Positions 1-11,209 of a stretch of 64,000 bases of DNA are shown here, piece by piece. Within the stretch, counting starts at the first letter, position 1. Each line of letters begins with the position of its first letter. The notes below the pieces were generated by a model, which did no database searches, was not told the origin of the DNA, and saw nothing but the letters and a program-made list of their open reading frames with translations. The DNA is from Yponomeuta sedellus (taxonomy: Eukaryota; Arthropoda; Insecta; Lepidoptera; Yponomeutidae), in assembly GCA_934045075.1 (NCBI GenBank), contig OW203724.1, forward strand, positions 12,697,473 to 12,761,472. Reading direction: 5' to 3'. Position numbers and translations under genes: made by a program.

Positions 1-1
1 A

Positions 2-1183
2 TATTATTCTACATCAAATGAAAAACACTTATTCACACATCTATTTCTTCGCGTGCATCACTATGACGAAATGTCATACAAAGACATATTTAACCTACTT
101 CGAGATTTTAGAGACATGATAAGATTCTGGTACAGCGAAGAAAAAGAATTTGCCATCTCAGACTTTTCCGATCCATTTTCCAAACTTTCATTCCCAAAAA
201 TATATAACATCCTCGCATTTCTATTTCATGGTACAGGCGTCAAGGTCAACATATATCATAATTCTATTTTATACCCTACGCCTGACGAGGTCAAGAAAAT
301 TCCCTTGAGGCAAACAAATCGTGCTCCAATGATAATAACATCTACCGCCACCAGACCGATCGAAAAAGTTTTCCTGGACATTGTAGGTCCACTTCCAGAA
401 ACTTACGAATTCCAATTCAAGTTCATCTTAACACTCCAAGATGATCTTACAAAATATTCCCAGGCGTATCCATTACAGACAAGCAGCGCCGAGGAAACTG
501 CCAAAAAATTCGTCCATTTCATAGCTCACGTCGGAATCCCCAAAATCATCGTCACTGATCAAGGCACGAACTTCTGTTCAGAGGTGTTTAAACAACTGGA
601 ACGCTTATTCGGTATTAAACACCTTATCGCATCCCCTTATCACCCTCAAACATGCGGTGCCTTAGAGAGAAGTCATTCGACCCTTAAGGAATATTTAAGA
701 CCCTTTGTCAACGAAAATGCTCATACATGGGACCTTTATTTAAACACGGCCATGTTCTCATATAACACTAACGTCCATACCACTACCGATTTCTCCCCAT
801 TCGAATTATTATTCGGGTTCAAACCCTATATCCCAAAGTCAATAGATACACTCGAAAGTAACACAAACACCGACTACATCAGAGTTCTAAATCATCGGCT
901 CTACTACAGCCGACAAAAAGCATTACAAAACATTCATCTCTCTAAAGAACGGTCTAAAAAACATTATGACTCTCGTGCTAAGCCTACCACTTATAGCGTA
1001 AACGACACGGTGTATCTAAAGTGCCATCATAAACAAAACAAGGCTCTATCACCAGTGTGGAAAGGGCCATATAAGATCGTAAAAATAAATGGCAACCACA
1101 CGGTCACACTCTTAATCAACCGTAGACACGTGCGTCATCATTACGACGAAATCAAGCTCGCCGCAGACCAAACGGCACCATAA
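2..1183 (+). CDS. Integrase region of errantivirus-like pol, 5' partial
   Basis: The frame is open from the first bases of the window to the stop at 1181-1183, so it is the end of a longer pol frame. The integrase core is clear: Asp in FLDIVGPLP, Asp in VTDQGTNF, and Glu in GALERSH with 35 residues between the last two (DD35E). The usual NG before the Glu is CG here. A C-terminal chromodomain-like or GPF/Y-type stretch follows (VWKGPYKIVKI). The N-terminal HHCC zinc finger expected before the core is absent: the sequence passes directly from a pre-integrase segment near residue 95 to the core, which looks like an in-frame deletion. A working integrase is therefore unlikely. Confidence 0.8.
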   Translation, partial: YYSTSNEKHLFTHLFLRVHHYDEMSYKDIFNLLRDFRDMIRFWYSEEKEFAISDFSDPFSKLSFPKIYNILAFLFHGTGVKVNIYHNSILYPTPDEVKKIPLRQTNRAPMIITSTATRPIEKVFLDIVGPLPETYEFQFKFILTLQDDLTKYSQAYPLQTSSAEETAKKFVHFIAHVGIPKIIVTDQGTNFCSEVFKQLERLFGIKHLIASPYHPQTCGALERSHSTLKEYLRPFVNENAHTWDLYLNTAMFSYNTNVHTTTDFSPFELLFGFKPYIPKSIDTLESNTNTDYIRVLNHRLYYSRQKALQNIHLSKERSKKHYDSRAKPTTYSVNDTVYLKCHHKQNKALSPVWKGPYKIVKINGNHTVTLLINRRHVRHHYDEIKLAADQTAP

Positions 1184-1308
1184 TAATAAGTCTCCTATAA
1201 TAGTAAGTACCTATTTTTATTTATTTATTCCAGGTCATTGCTCTCGCTGTATCCCTGTGAGTTCGTCTCACCTATTCGAGGAAGTTCCGGCCTATTCTTT
1301 GATAAGCT

Positions 1309-3160
1309 TATAAACGTCAAGTTCACAAACGACGACTGGATGTACTTACTTATATCGATATTAGTCACGTAAAGCCAACGTTTGATAAAATCGATTATTT
1401 ACTCGAAAAGGTAAATACCTTCTGTAGCTCTTTTATATCATCCCAAATTAAAACAGATTGTTCTAACTCTTTATCCGCATTACGTAATTTACGTGACGTC
1501 AAAATTCGAAAATTCTCTTCTATTTCCCATCTAATGTTAAACAAACAAAATCCTCGCATTAAACGTGGTCTTTTCGATATCGGAGGCTCATTGCTTAAAA
1601 CGTTCTTCGGTACTTTAGACTCTGATGACGCTATAAAATTCACTGACGCTATCAACAAAGTACAGACAGATGAAAAACATCTGAGGCACTTAATGAAGGA
1701 TAACATTCACGTTATCAAGTCTACTATATCTACGTTCAACAACACTATGAGTAAAGTAGACGAGAACGAAAAACGTCTCGTCCAAAATATGGAAGCTATA
1801 CGCTCAGCCATGTCAGCAATAAATAATTCTAATGATAAATTACAAGCAAAAACGCAGGTCTCGTCCTTGCTGAACTCCTTAGAGTCCATTATCACCTCTG
1901 TTTCCTTTGACATTGATGACGTAAACAATGCCATTCTGTTTGCAAAGTTAAACATCTTGCATCCGACTGTACTTAGTCCACATCAGCTGTACAACGAACT
2001 CGAAGGGCACCGAAACGACTTACCTCAGCACTACGAACTACCGGTGTCTCTGTCACTACAAAATATTAACGAGATAATTGATGTATCTCAGCTGGTATGC
2101 TACTATCATACTGATAAAATAGTCATTGTAGTAAAAATTCCCTTAGTCCTACCGCAAACTTATGAACTTTTCAATGTCATTCCTTTACCAATTCCCTACG
2201 ACAGTTCCAAACCCGAGACTTTCGCTCTTATTGCTCCTTCCAGCCCTTACGTGGCAATAACGAGCGATCATATGTTCTACTCATTGATCAAAGACTTGTC
2301 AAACTGCAAAGTGATTAGTGAAAAGTGCTATGTGTGCGTGTTAACAAACGTTTACTCAACAATCGCGAACCCTTTGTGCGAAATTAGTTTATTAACGGAT
2401 GTAGTTTCTAAGATTCCAGACTCTTGTAATATTAAGCAGTTACGCGGCTCTATCGACTTATTTCATAAGATAACTCATAACCGATGGATCTTCGTCCAAT
2501 CGGAACCAGGCAGAAGCCACATAGCTTGCGGAGATAACCTGTACGATGAGATGTTATCTGCTACAGGCATCCTTTCGCTGCCGAAAAACTGTAAAGCATT
2601 TTTCAGGACCTTGCAGTTGTCCTCCACTGACAGGTAGGTATACGATTAATATAACTCAGACTCATACTATGTCAAACTTTAGCATAGTCATAGATGACTG
2701 TTGCGATAGAATTAAGGTTAATAAAACCCTGTTTAAGATTCCTATGGTTAAGTTAGATAGTGTTAACAATTTAGACTCACTCTTACATGCCAGTGTCCAT
2801 CTCGATCAATCTGAGAGCGAGATTAACGAAATCGAGAATTCCAATCATCTCCAAAAATACGGAGTTCATTATATGTCACTTAGTTATATAGTTAGTATTA
2901 TGTTTGTGTTCTATTTACTGTGTAAGGGTAGGAAAATAATCCTACGGGAAAATATGTTTTCTAGTTGCACTGAAATTTTCCATAAACGCCGTAACCCGGA
3001 AGTTAAACCAGATTTACCTTTGTCAACAATTATACCTACTAAGGACACAGCCAACAACCATTCCTCTATCGCTGAAGCTGAAGATATGGTCCATGTTCAG
3101 CATCCAACTCCTCAGAAGAGAAATATTGTACTTGCAAGATCCTTATCTAACATAAAATAA
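1309..3160 (+). pseudogene. Envelope-fusion-like gene of the errantivirus, frame-broken
   Basis: One frame is open from 1309 to 2637; its first ATG is at 1534. It contains a basic furin-type site (RIKRG) followed by a glycine-rich hydrophobic stretch, the layout of baculovirus F-like envelope proteins. A long coiled-coil-like segment and conserved cysteines follow. The C-terminal part, with a membrane segment near SLSYIVSIMFVFYLL and a short cytoplasmic tail, is in a different frame that ends at 3160, so a frame break lies between about 2590 and 2637. The N-terminal region upstream of 1309 also has stops. The protein is not produced intact from this copy as written. Splicing of env in this family could explain the missing 5' start, but not the internal break. 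Confidence 0.75.
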
Positions 3161-3321
3161 TCCTGTCAACGAGATCCTTATTATGGTAGATAGTTAAGAA
3201 CGTAGGTTAATTCTAGATCTAAGTTTAATACTGACATACCTAATATTAGTTTGTGAATCTGGAGCGAGTCCTGAAATTTCACATCACCCTTTCCGTGATG
3301 TTCAATCTTAAGGGGGGGGGT

Positions 3322-3595
3322 TGTTATAATCACCTTCCCTTAGAGACTGTATGCGTGGGAAAGTGCTGACGCGTCAGTAGGTGCATTCGACACGTGGAGC
3401 CTTTTTCCCATGGCATGACGCAAGACCAGTCACACAGTCGTACCATTTTGCAATTCAATATCCGGGCTCGTGAAAGACGGTCATCTCTACTGTTCCATTT
3501 CTATTATTCAATTTCCTTTATTTTCAATTTCGTAATAAACGTGTTTTAAGAAAAATATCTTTTTTAAAAAGATTCTCCTGACCCGCCCCGTAACA
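3322..3595 (+). repeat. 3' LTR of the errantivirus-like element
   Basis: Starts TGTTATAATC directly after an A-plus-G run (3310-3320) that serves as polypurine tract, and ends CGTAACA, giving TGTTA/TAACA terminal symmetry over 274 bp. An AATAAA sits near 3533. Its partner LTR is outside the window, so the ends are inferred from the motifs. Confidence 0.7.
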
Positions 3596-4085
3596 GAACC
3601 ACGCCGCATCGAATTTGAAATTCGGCATTACGTCGGTGCGGATCTCTTTAAATAAAGGTTAGTTGTTTAACCTTGATCTGAATTATTGATGAGAACAGGA
3701 GAATAGCCTCTTTAAGTAACTTACCTCACAGATAAAACATACAGGTTTCAGTGAAGGTTTTTTTGTATTTAATATGTATTCTGTAAATTTATTGAATAAA
3801 TGACTTAAAAAATAGTATGACGTATGTAAAATAGAGAAAAGAATAATAATCCCTTTAGGTTCCACCGGACCTATATCCATTTATGGCATATCCCAGCAGG
3901 TAGGAAAAATTGGTAGATATCTAACAATAGATGTGCCTGCGGTAGTGAACTCAATCCATTTACTACGTGATGTTGAATTAAGTAGGTACTTATCTTGAAG
4001 GTTTACGGTCTTATTTTATAAGAAAGGTGTTACCTTAAAATACTCACGAGTGGTTTAAATTGTGTGTAGTAAAGGAAAAGACTAA
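3596..4085. other. No gene seen
   Basis: Flank of the LTR element. AT-rich sequence without exon-like frames. I see only a short imperfect GAATTTGAAATTC palindrome near 3609. Confidence 0.5.
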
Positions 4086-4256
4086 GGCCAGGTTTTCACG
4101 ATCTTAGTACGCTCGGACCGAGTACGCCATCCGTGTAAACTAATGCTCCTGATTGGACGGTTTTTCGTGACAACACCAAAACAGACAATCAGAAGCATTA
4201 GTTTACTCGGATGGCGCACTCGGACCGAGCGTACTAAGACCGTGAAAACGCGGCTT
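4086..4256. mobile_element. Palindromic MITE, PIF/Harbinger-like
   Basis: About 70-bp arms form an imperfect palindrome: GTTTTCACGATCTTAGTACG on the left is mirrored by CGTACTAAGACCGTGAAAAC on the right. Ends are GGCC...GGCTT. TAA at 4083-4085 and again at 4257-4259 is a 3-bp target duplication, as in PIF/Harbinger elements. No coding capacity. Confidence 0.7.
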
Positions 4257-4640
4257 TAACCACAGATTATTTAGACTGCATCTCAGGAGTGTTTAGAGGA
4301 ATTAATTAAAGGTGTTTTTTTAAATACAATGTTTTTTATTTTTAAAACCACTAGTAAGTCGGACTTAATAAAGTAAGTAGGTACACTAGACAGCAAATCA
4401 CTCTGCTCTGTAAACTACCAACATGTAAAGGTTGATCTGCTGTGGACTGTAATACTCACAAACAATGAAACGTAGACCTTTCTTTAAAGACCTTTGATTA
4501 ACATTTTTTTTTTAATGAAACATGGAGATATTTACAATAGAATTCATTTTAGATAATGTTTATACTTAGGTAGGTACCTACTTATTAAAAGCTATTTCAA
4601 TCACCTGGCTAGTAAAATAATTCAAACTTGACTAAGGTAC

Positions 4641-5777
4641 CTATCACCATCGATAAAATATTACTAAAGTATAGATGGTTATTGTCCATACATCAAAGTG
4701 TACCTGAAATCTTATTTTTTTCCTGACTTACTAGATGTCGCTGCTGGTATTAATTTATCCATATCGTGAAAAAATTCGAACCATCAAAAATTCACACAAC
4801 AACTACGGACACAGAAAGGTCTGTAACTACGGAAGTGGTAATGATAGTAGTACCACACAAATTCACTAGATGGCGCGATTTCGATTAATGTTATTCTTTG
4901 TTTTATTTCATGCATATATTTATGCGAATGCTTTTAAAATTACAGGTTATCCTTGGTAAGAGTAAGTATTAAATTATTGTTTTGTAGTTATAAGACATTG
5001 TTTATTTGTCAAATGACGTAAATCTGCAAAAATAGTTGTATTTGTTTGTATTTAGTAGTAGACACAATTTATCGCGCTCACAGCGCTGTTGGCGTGAGTG
5101 ATTCGAAACGCACCGTCACGCGTCATCGTCAGTCGTTAACTCATAAATAATAATAAAAAACTCATCAGCAGTATTATATTATTTTAAATGCACTAACCCG
5201 TGCTAACCCATTAGCTCAGTTGGAAAGAGCGCTGGCACGGATAGCTAGAGGTTGCAGGTTCGAATCCCGGCATGGGTGGAATTTTTTGCCTCTAAATAGG
5301 TGTTTTTCACTAGCAGAATATTATAATTTAGTATCGACACGTACGTATAGAAATGAGATATTGTATTTTAGGTAGTACGGTGAACAACGCGACGCGCTAC
5401 CCCTTTTTGTTCGGTACACGCACTTATACCGCGCGCGATAAGAGCTGCCGTGGGGTATTCGACGGTGTCTATAGTGTAGTGTATCGACTGCACCTATTCT
5501 ATTATTTTATGTCGATCACTTGACCTATAGGTCAATAAAACATGTAATAAGCGCCATCTGTTGTGTAGTTTGAAAATTAACCATCGGAAACCTAAATGGA
5601 ACTCTAGCGACTGCAGCGACACATTTTTATGACGGAATTTTCATGGAAACGTATAACAATCACTTCGCAGTAGCGCCATCTAGGTTTAAGTAAAATTTTG
5701 TGATTTAAAATAAGGTACGGATTCAATGTACGTGGGTAACCATCTATACTTTAGTAATATTTTATCGATGCTATCAC
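4641..5777. mobile_element. Non-autonomous DNA element with 34-bp perfect TIRs
   Basis: CATCGATAAAATATTACTAA and 14 further bases at 4648-4681 recur perfectly inverted at 5737-5770. The element is flanked by CTATCAC at 4641-4647 and 5771-5777, a 7-bp direct repeat. No transposase frame is inside; the interior holds a copy of the tRNA-related repeat (5188-5308). The 7-bp duplication does not point clearly to one superfamily (hAT makes 8 bp). Confidence 0.75.
5188..5308 (+). repeat. tRNA-related repeat, copy 1 (truncated)
   Basis: Contains an A box (TTAGCTCAGTTGG), a B box (GGTTCGAATCC) and the family tail GCCTCTAAATAGG. The tRNA-like part is 5207-5278. The segment before it has only the short CACTAACCCGTGCTAA piece, so the long head is missing. 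Confidence 0.8.
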
Positions 5778-7666
5778 TTAGTTAAATAGTAGCTTACCTA
5801 GTTATGGGAAGAGAATTATAGTGAAATGGTACCAAAAGCGTTATTCAAAGTTGGAAGCTATATTGACATAGATGTCTCATCGGTCTCATCGGGCAAGTAA
5901 CAAAACAAAAACTAATTACCTCGTTAGTATTATTGTACCAGACTCACCCAATAAAACGTTATGTACATTCTCAGATAACATTACACAATAGTTGAATAAC
6001 AAGATAAATAGATAAATGTAACAACAACGATCAACAGAACTACAGTATACTGACAATATCACGGCGGGCGCCCAAAGGGTCGCTAGGTGTACCTACTGTA
6101 CAGTCACCGTCGCTTGTGCACCCACAGATATCACGAAACCAGTTGAGTATATTGCTTATTTAGTATTAGTATATAACATCTGAACAACTACCTGCCTGGG
6201 TAGTATGATGGTACTGGTCACGCGTTTTGTGGCGATAAAATGTCAGAATTTGACAATACACAACAGTGCAAAAATAAAGCCCCATGATTTTATTGCTTTT
6301 TCGAGATGAGAACAGAACAAAATAGGTGACACGTATTTTTTCTTTGGAAATAATATTTACATTTTAAAGTCGATTTTCTGAGCATCTAACATTATACTCT
6401 TTATCATGAAAGATAACACACCACAGACTAAAGAGTATATAACGACTAAAAGTAGTTGACAATGAGGGCTTTTCAGCTCGGCGTTTTTGACAGCTGTCAG
6501 ATGGGTTCCCCAAAAGCTACTAGATGGCGCCGTGCCTAACTCTGTCTGAGAACGAAGGTTATTGACACAGAGTATATAGGGGTGACAGAATCATAGAGTA
6601 GAAAGGAGACCAGTAACCAATGATACCTTGCTGCATACTATCAGCTATGCAGAAACGTTTCTTCAGTTTCTGGTCAGTTAGCCTCCTTCATTCAGATAGA
6701 GCAACCGCTAGCGCCATCTATACATTAAAAGTGGTACAACTTTATTTTTTTAAGTCCCTCTGAAAAGCGCTCATTGACATTTAACTTTTTTTTTGGGTGA
6801 CAAAGTCAAAGGCGTATACAATATACCACGCTGTAGAGACGCTGGCCGGTTTTTCTATTTTATTTTATTATTTGTAATTTTTCTCTGAAATAAAAGTACA
6901 GAAAAATCTTTGAGTATTTTTTTTTGTATTCCTTGAAACTTAGTCTCCAAATATTTTTTTTATTTCAGCTTAATATTTTTTTTTAATTATTGTCCATTAT
7001 TTGACTAGAAACTCGCGACTTTTGACGTACAAAACGCGCGACTAGCGTCATCGCACTGCCCAGGATGGTCGCAATAAAGTAACGAATTATTATTATGAAT
7101 AATCTACAGCAGTATTGATTGAATAAAAACTTGAATGTAGCTACATTCTCTCGACTCAGTTCCCTTAAATTCGAAATTTATCAACTGTGTGTTGCGTTTG
7201 TACATATTTTTTAACTAATATTTACTTACATATTGAAGTAAAACATTTGAGGAAACAGCAACAAAACATAATTTAACGTTTTTTTAAACATTTAATTACG
7301 AGTACAAGGAATATAATATGTAGTTATCAACTCAACGATAAATATGACTTTACCATTTGTAACTTCATAACATATACATACACCTAGATATCGTGAAAAA
7401 ATATTTACGAACCTTTTCACATTTTCTCAGTGAGGCGATTAAATATAAGTAGGTACTTCTACGTTAATAATACTACGATATATTTTTCACTCGTCTCACC
7501 TTGAACTTAAACTTGTAATACAAAGCGGATCACAAAGGACTTTTTTTCACGGAATTCTCTGGAAATGGGAAAAAGGCTGGCTATTGACTAGCCGCTTACA
7601 CAATGGATACTCGTTCTATTTTTTTCTAGTGGATAAATTTTTAACTCCGCTATAAAAAGTACCACA
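5778..7666. other. No gene seen; one dispersed repeat
   Basis: No exon-like reading frame. Scattered GCGCCATCT words occur on both strands. The stretch 6465-6735 is a dispersed repeat, listed separately. Confidence 0.5.
6465..6735 (-). repeat. Dispersed repeat shared with 20250-20460
   Basis: Read on the minus strand it gives CTATCTGAATGAAGGAGG, then a GACCAGAAA...AAGAAAC segment, an ATGCAGC-AGGT segment and TGACAGCTGTCAAAAA. The same blocks appear in the same order on the plus strand at 20250-20460. No coding sequence. Confidence 0.65.
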
Positions 7667-8103
7667 TTAAGAAACTCATGAACCAAAGCGGTTGCGGTTA
7701 GTATTTAGTTTGGATGTAAACTCGATGAACGATGAAATCATGGTTGCGTTGTTGTTATTTCACTATGCTCAGAGATCACTTACAGAAAATTGAATGTCAA
7801 ACTATGTTTACAATATTTTGGACTTCAAACCATAGACAAAAATGGCTGACCGCGTTTTTGGCTGTTTAGGAAAATAAAGTTTTATAATTTATTTTTATGT
7901 TGCTTTTAGGTGCTCAAAAAATATACTAAAATATTTTTTGGTCTAATGGAAGAGTTATTTACCGTTTAAGACTTACTTGAAAAGAGAGTCAAACAGCGGA
8001 TTGTTTGTATAGCGGTTAATCAATTAATCGCGTACCTACAGATGATACTGTAGTTTATGATCGCCATCGCGACCGCAACCGTTTTGGTTTGTCAGTTCCT
8101 TAA
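7667..8103. mobile_element. MITE with TTAA target duplication
   Basis: Imperfect TIRs: GAAACTCATGAACCAAAGCG at 7671 and, inverted, GGAACTGACAAACCAAAACG ending at 8099. Both are followed by GGTTGCGGT. TTAA flanks both ends (7667-7670 and 8100-8103). The 429-bp body has no coding frame. TTAA is the piggyBac target, but the ends are not recognisably piggyBac. Confidence 0.6.
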
Positions 8104-8140
8104 AACAATACAATGGCACATGCCATGACCAAGGGTTCTG

Positions 8141-8449
8141 TTATGTAAATATCCACTGAGTTGAGTGACGTTCATTTTACGTTTTTTAAGCTACTCCACC
8201 TGTCAACTGCATACATATGTTCACTTACTACGATACTTTGGGGTCGTCTAAATGCTTAGGTCGATAGAATGGAATGTTACGTAATAGAAGGGCAGGGGCA
8301 TTATTATGTTCGTATCCACTGATTTGAGTGACGTCGATTTCCACTTTTTCTAAGCTACTCCAGCTGTCAAATGCTTACATATTTTGACACTTTGGAGTTG
8401 TCTAAAAGCTTAACTCGATAGAGTGGAATGTTACGTAATAGAAGGGCAG
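8141..8449. repeat. Diverged tandem duplication, about 160 bp
   Basis: 8141-8295 and 8304-8449 share the order ATCCACTGA(G/T)TTGAGTGACG, AAGCTACTCCA, a TTTGG(G/A)GT(C/T)GTCTAAA block, and GGAATGTTACGTAATAGAAG at the end. Confidence 0.7.
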
Positions 8450-8578
8450 CACGCGAGAGACCATCAGTGTGGCAGTAAGGGCCCAAAAGGGATATCGGCC
8501 GGCGGCTTTAGCTAGCGCGAGTTGGGAGACTGACGTGACGTCGACTCTACATCGCTGTGTCGATCTCGATAAAAAGTT

Positions 8579-8622
8579 CTTGCTAAGCCTGCTGCAAACT
8601 TACTTGCAGCAGGCTTAGCAAG
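8579..8622. repeat. Perfect hairpin, 19-bp arms
   Basis: CTTGCTAAGCCTGCTGCAA is followed by six bases and then its exact reverse complement. No tRNA-like boxes are nearby. Its role is unknown. Confidence 0.75.
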
Positions 8623-9208
8623 CTTATTTATAATAACACAATTCCTTAAACACTCCAAAACGCTGACTAAAATCGTCCGTGGTAGACATTTTGTGAGGAA
8701 AAACGTCATCACAGATTAAATAAACAGACTCGAACCCTTAAAAGAATCTTGCTTTTATAAATAAAGCTGTTAGTGTATGCACCTTATTAATACATCTGTT
8801 GCCTTCTTTATAAAACTTGATTCCTCTAAAGCACTCCTTAGAGGCATATTTTCAATCTGTCCTTTCCTTATAAAATCTCCACCATAGAAAAATTGAATTG
8901 GCACTCAGAGAGTGTTTTAATGGATCGCGATTTTATATCTAAGACCGCTAGTTTCATACATTCACAAAGTCCTTGGCCGGTAATCGTATATTAAAAAACA
9001 GTAAATTGAAAACTGTCCATTGTCAGTTTCTTTTTGCCTGCCACACAATTCATTTACAATTGCAACTACAATTCTTAGAATTGGCAGTCAGATGTTTTGT
9101 TTAGTGCGATCCGTGGCCGTTGCCGTAACCGCGATAGTGTGTGTCAAGCTCAATACAAGTCTTCTTAGCTTAGCATGAACTCTACAATTTAATGAATCTA
9201 AAAATAGT

Positions 9209-9547
9209 TATACTATTTTATTTTTAATGCACTAACCCGTGCTAAGGAAAAATTTAAAAACCTATTAAAAATAAAAATAAAAATAGTATAATCATGTGGG
9301 TACAGTAATATCGTTCCGATGTAAAACCTAACTGCAAAGTAGGTGGTCGGGGCTGTAAGTAATGCAATTTGCTTAAGCCAGATGTCGCTGCCTGTACGTA
9401 ATACAGAGAATAGTGTAAAGAGGTTCGAAATTTCACTGATGCCGGTGAGTCGCCCATTGGCTCAATTGGTAGAGCGCTGGCACGGATAGCCAGAGGTTGC
9501 GGGTTTGAATCCCGGCATGGGTGAAATTTTTAGCCTCTAAATAGGTT
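9209..9547 (+). repeat. tRNA-related repeat, copy 2 (near full length)
   Basis: An inverted tail fragment (9209-9265) is followed by an A-rich join, the head (ATCATGTGGG onward), the conserved GATGTCGCTGCCTGTACGTA block, the tRNA-like part 9453-9524, and the tail GCCTCTAAATAGG. The tRNA-like module lies about 170 bp into the unit, not at its 5' end. Confidence 0.8.
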
Positions 9548-10840
9548 TCTAAAAATAGTTGTCACAGTTGTTAAGATTTCTCATGCTCACGTTCTACTTC
9601 TTAGATAAAAACTTAGTATAAAACAAGTTATATTTTTTTCCATTGGTGGCGCTAGGTAGCACCCTGAATCAACTTAATTACAAAAATAACACCACTAAAA
9701 TGTCTAGAATAAATGCTTATGTCGTTAAATTCGCCGCATTGTACGATTTTATGGTGCAATAAAGTTTTAATAATAATAATAATAAATTATATTTTTTCGC
9801 GGCTTTGACGTTACCCTCCAGCAAAATTTATTACCCCTCTTTTACGAACAGAGATGGGTGTTTTATGATACTATGTCTAAACGCATTACAAGTTTTGGGT
9901 ATTACACACTGAACTCTTATAGTTAGATAATTTATCTTTAGATGCTAGCAATACGACTGCTGATCTCAGCACCTGCTATGATATAGGCAGTCCCACACAG
10001 GCTCGATAATATCGGTCGATAATCACGCTATTCGCGTTTTAATTCTTACAAAACTTTGGGTCCTCTCTCTTATAACGTTGTTTAGGTACATATATTTAAG
10101 TTCATGGTCAATCCATAGTAACAGTAGATATGCCAAATATCGCCGAATGTTCGCGTATGCCCTAATCCTAACTATCCCGAAGCTCAAAAAATTAACTGTT
10201 GGCCAATATTTATATATCACCATTCTTGCACAACCTGAAAATTTACCACTTGGCTTTGGTCTGTACATATTTTAGATTTATTGAAGTTCAAATAATTTCG
10301 AGCCAAGTCAAAATATATTTACACAAAGGCATTAATTTTCCTAAAAGTCAGGCTGTCCCAAAAAGTATAGTCAAGCTAAGGGGTGCTTACCCAGATTTAT
10401 TATGTTCCGCTATTTTCGTATTTTAGGGTTCTTCTGTAACTTTTTGCATATTGTTACAAAGTTAGAGGCTAGATGTTTACTTCAATCGATCAACTGAATT
10501 AGTAGTCCTGGCTGACGCAAAAACATTTACTGGATAAAATAAGAATAATCATTATTGTTCACAAGAGCACTCATTATCGACAGTATCCGCGCTGAGTAAG
10601 TTACGAAATTCGTAAATACCAAATACATACTAAAAACGGCATATCTCGTAAACTACGAAATATGTTGTGCTTACGAAAGTTTTAGTTAAAAAAAATGTGG
10701 CGTAACGTTTGAGAAAGTACTTTTTAAGACCACCTGCTACACTGAACTAATGTTTTTTTTTGTAACTTCGGTTCGAAAAGGTAATCAAATAATTTCTATG
10801 AATGAAATCATCGACACTTTCAAAGAATTATTTACAAGGT
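9548..10840. other. No gene seen
   Basis: Downstream flank of the STARD10-like gene. AT-rich, with short meaningless frames on both strands. Confidence 0.5.
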
Positions 10841-10961
10841 TTTATTTTTGGGCCTGTCCGAAAATTTATCCGGATTAACAGTAGGATTAACTCATCAGCT
10901 TAGAAATTGTATGTACTTGATTGTGTTGTGCGTACCACTTGTGTGTAGGTACTACTTTATT
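10841..10961 (-). terminator. Candidate poly(A) signals of the STARD10-like gene
   Basis: On the minus strand, AATAAA occurs at 10956-10961, only about 24 nt after the stop codon, and again at 10841-10846. The second gives a more usual 3' UTR length. Confidence 0.4.
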
Positions 10962-10984
10962 TTGAAGCCATTGGCAATATCATC

Positions 10985-11209
10985 TCAGTCCTCGCGGCCC
11001 CTGCTGAGACTGAATCTTCTATGGAATTTAAATCCCTTTTTAGCTTTTTCCGGTCGTTCGTCTGGAGCTTTCATTTCCGCCAAGTCATCGGAGCTCTTAG
11101 CCACTTGGACGCTTTTCCTGCGATTCTTCATGGACTTGACGAGGCGGTAAAACTTGCCCTTTTTCTTGACCGGATCCTGGAGCTGATGATCCAAGGGATC
11201 CTCGTCGAC
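10985..11209 (-). CDS. STARD10: STARD10-like exon 6 (last)
   Basis: Acceptor TTCAG|GTCGAC, stop TGA at 10987-10985. Encodes 74 residues of strongly basic tail ([19 protein letters not shown]) with possible basophilic kinase sites (RRKS, RRFS). Confidence 0.85.
   Translation of the reverse strand, partial: VDEDPLDHQLQDPVKKKGKFYRLVKSMKNRRKSVQVAKSSDDLAEMKAPDERPEKAKKGFKFHRRFSLSRGRED

Larger units (their letters stand above)
1..3595 (+). mobile_element. Errantivirus-like LTR retrotransposon, 3' part
   Basis: Old endogenous retroelement cut by the left window edge. In order it shows the end of pol with an integrase core, an envelope-like region, a purine run (3310-3320) and one 3' LTR. Integrase followed by an env-like gene and a TGTTA...TAACA LTR fits the insect Ty3/gypsy errantivirus group. 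The 5' LTR, gag, protease and reverse transcriptase lie outside the window, so target-site duplication cannot be checked. Coding parts are broken, and the copy appears inactive. Confidence 0.85.

Noticed and set aside
9254..9457. Similar 64-70 aa proteins at 9254-9457, 13879-14091 and 45916-46110
   Set aside because: They recur because they lie in the tRNA-related repeat head. The reading frame is not kept in all copies and no start context is conserved.
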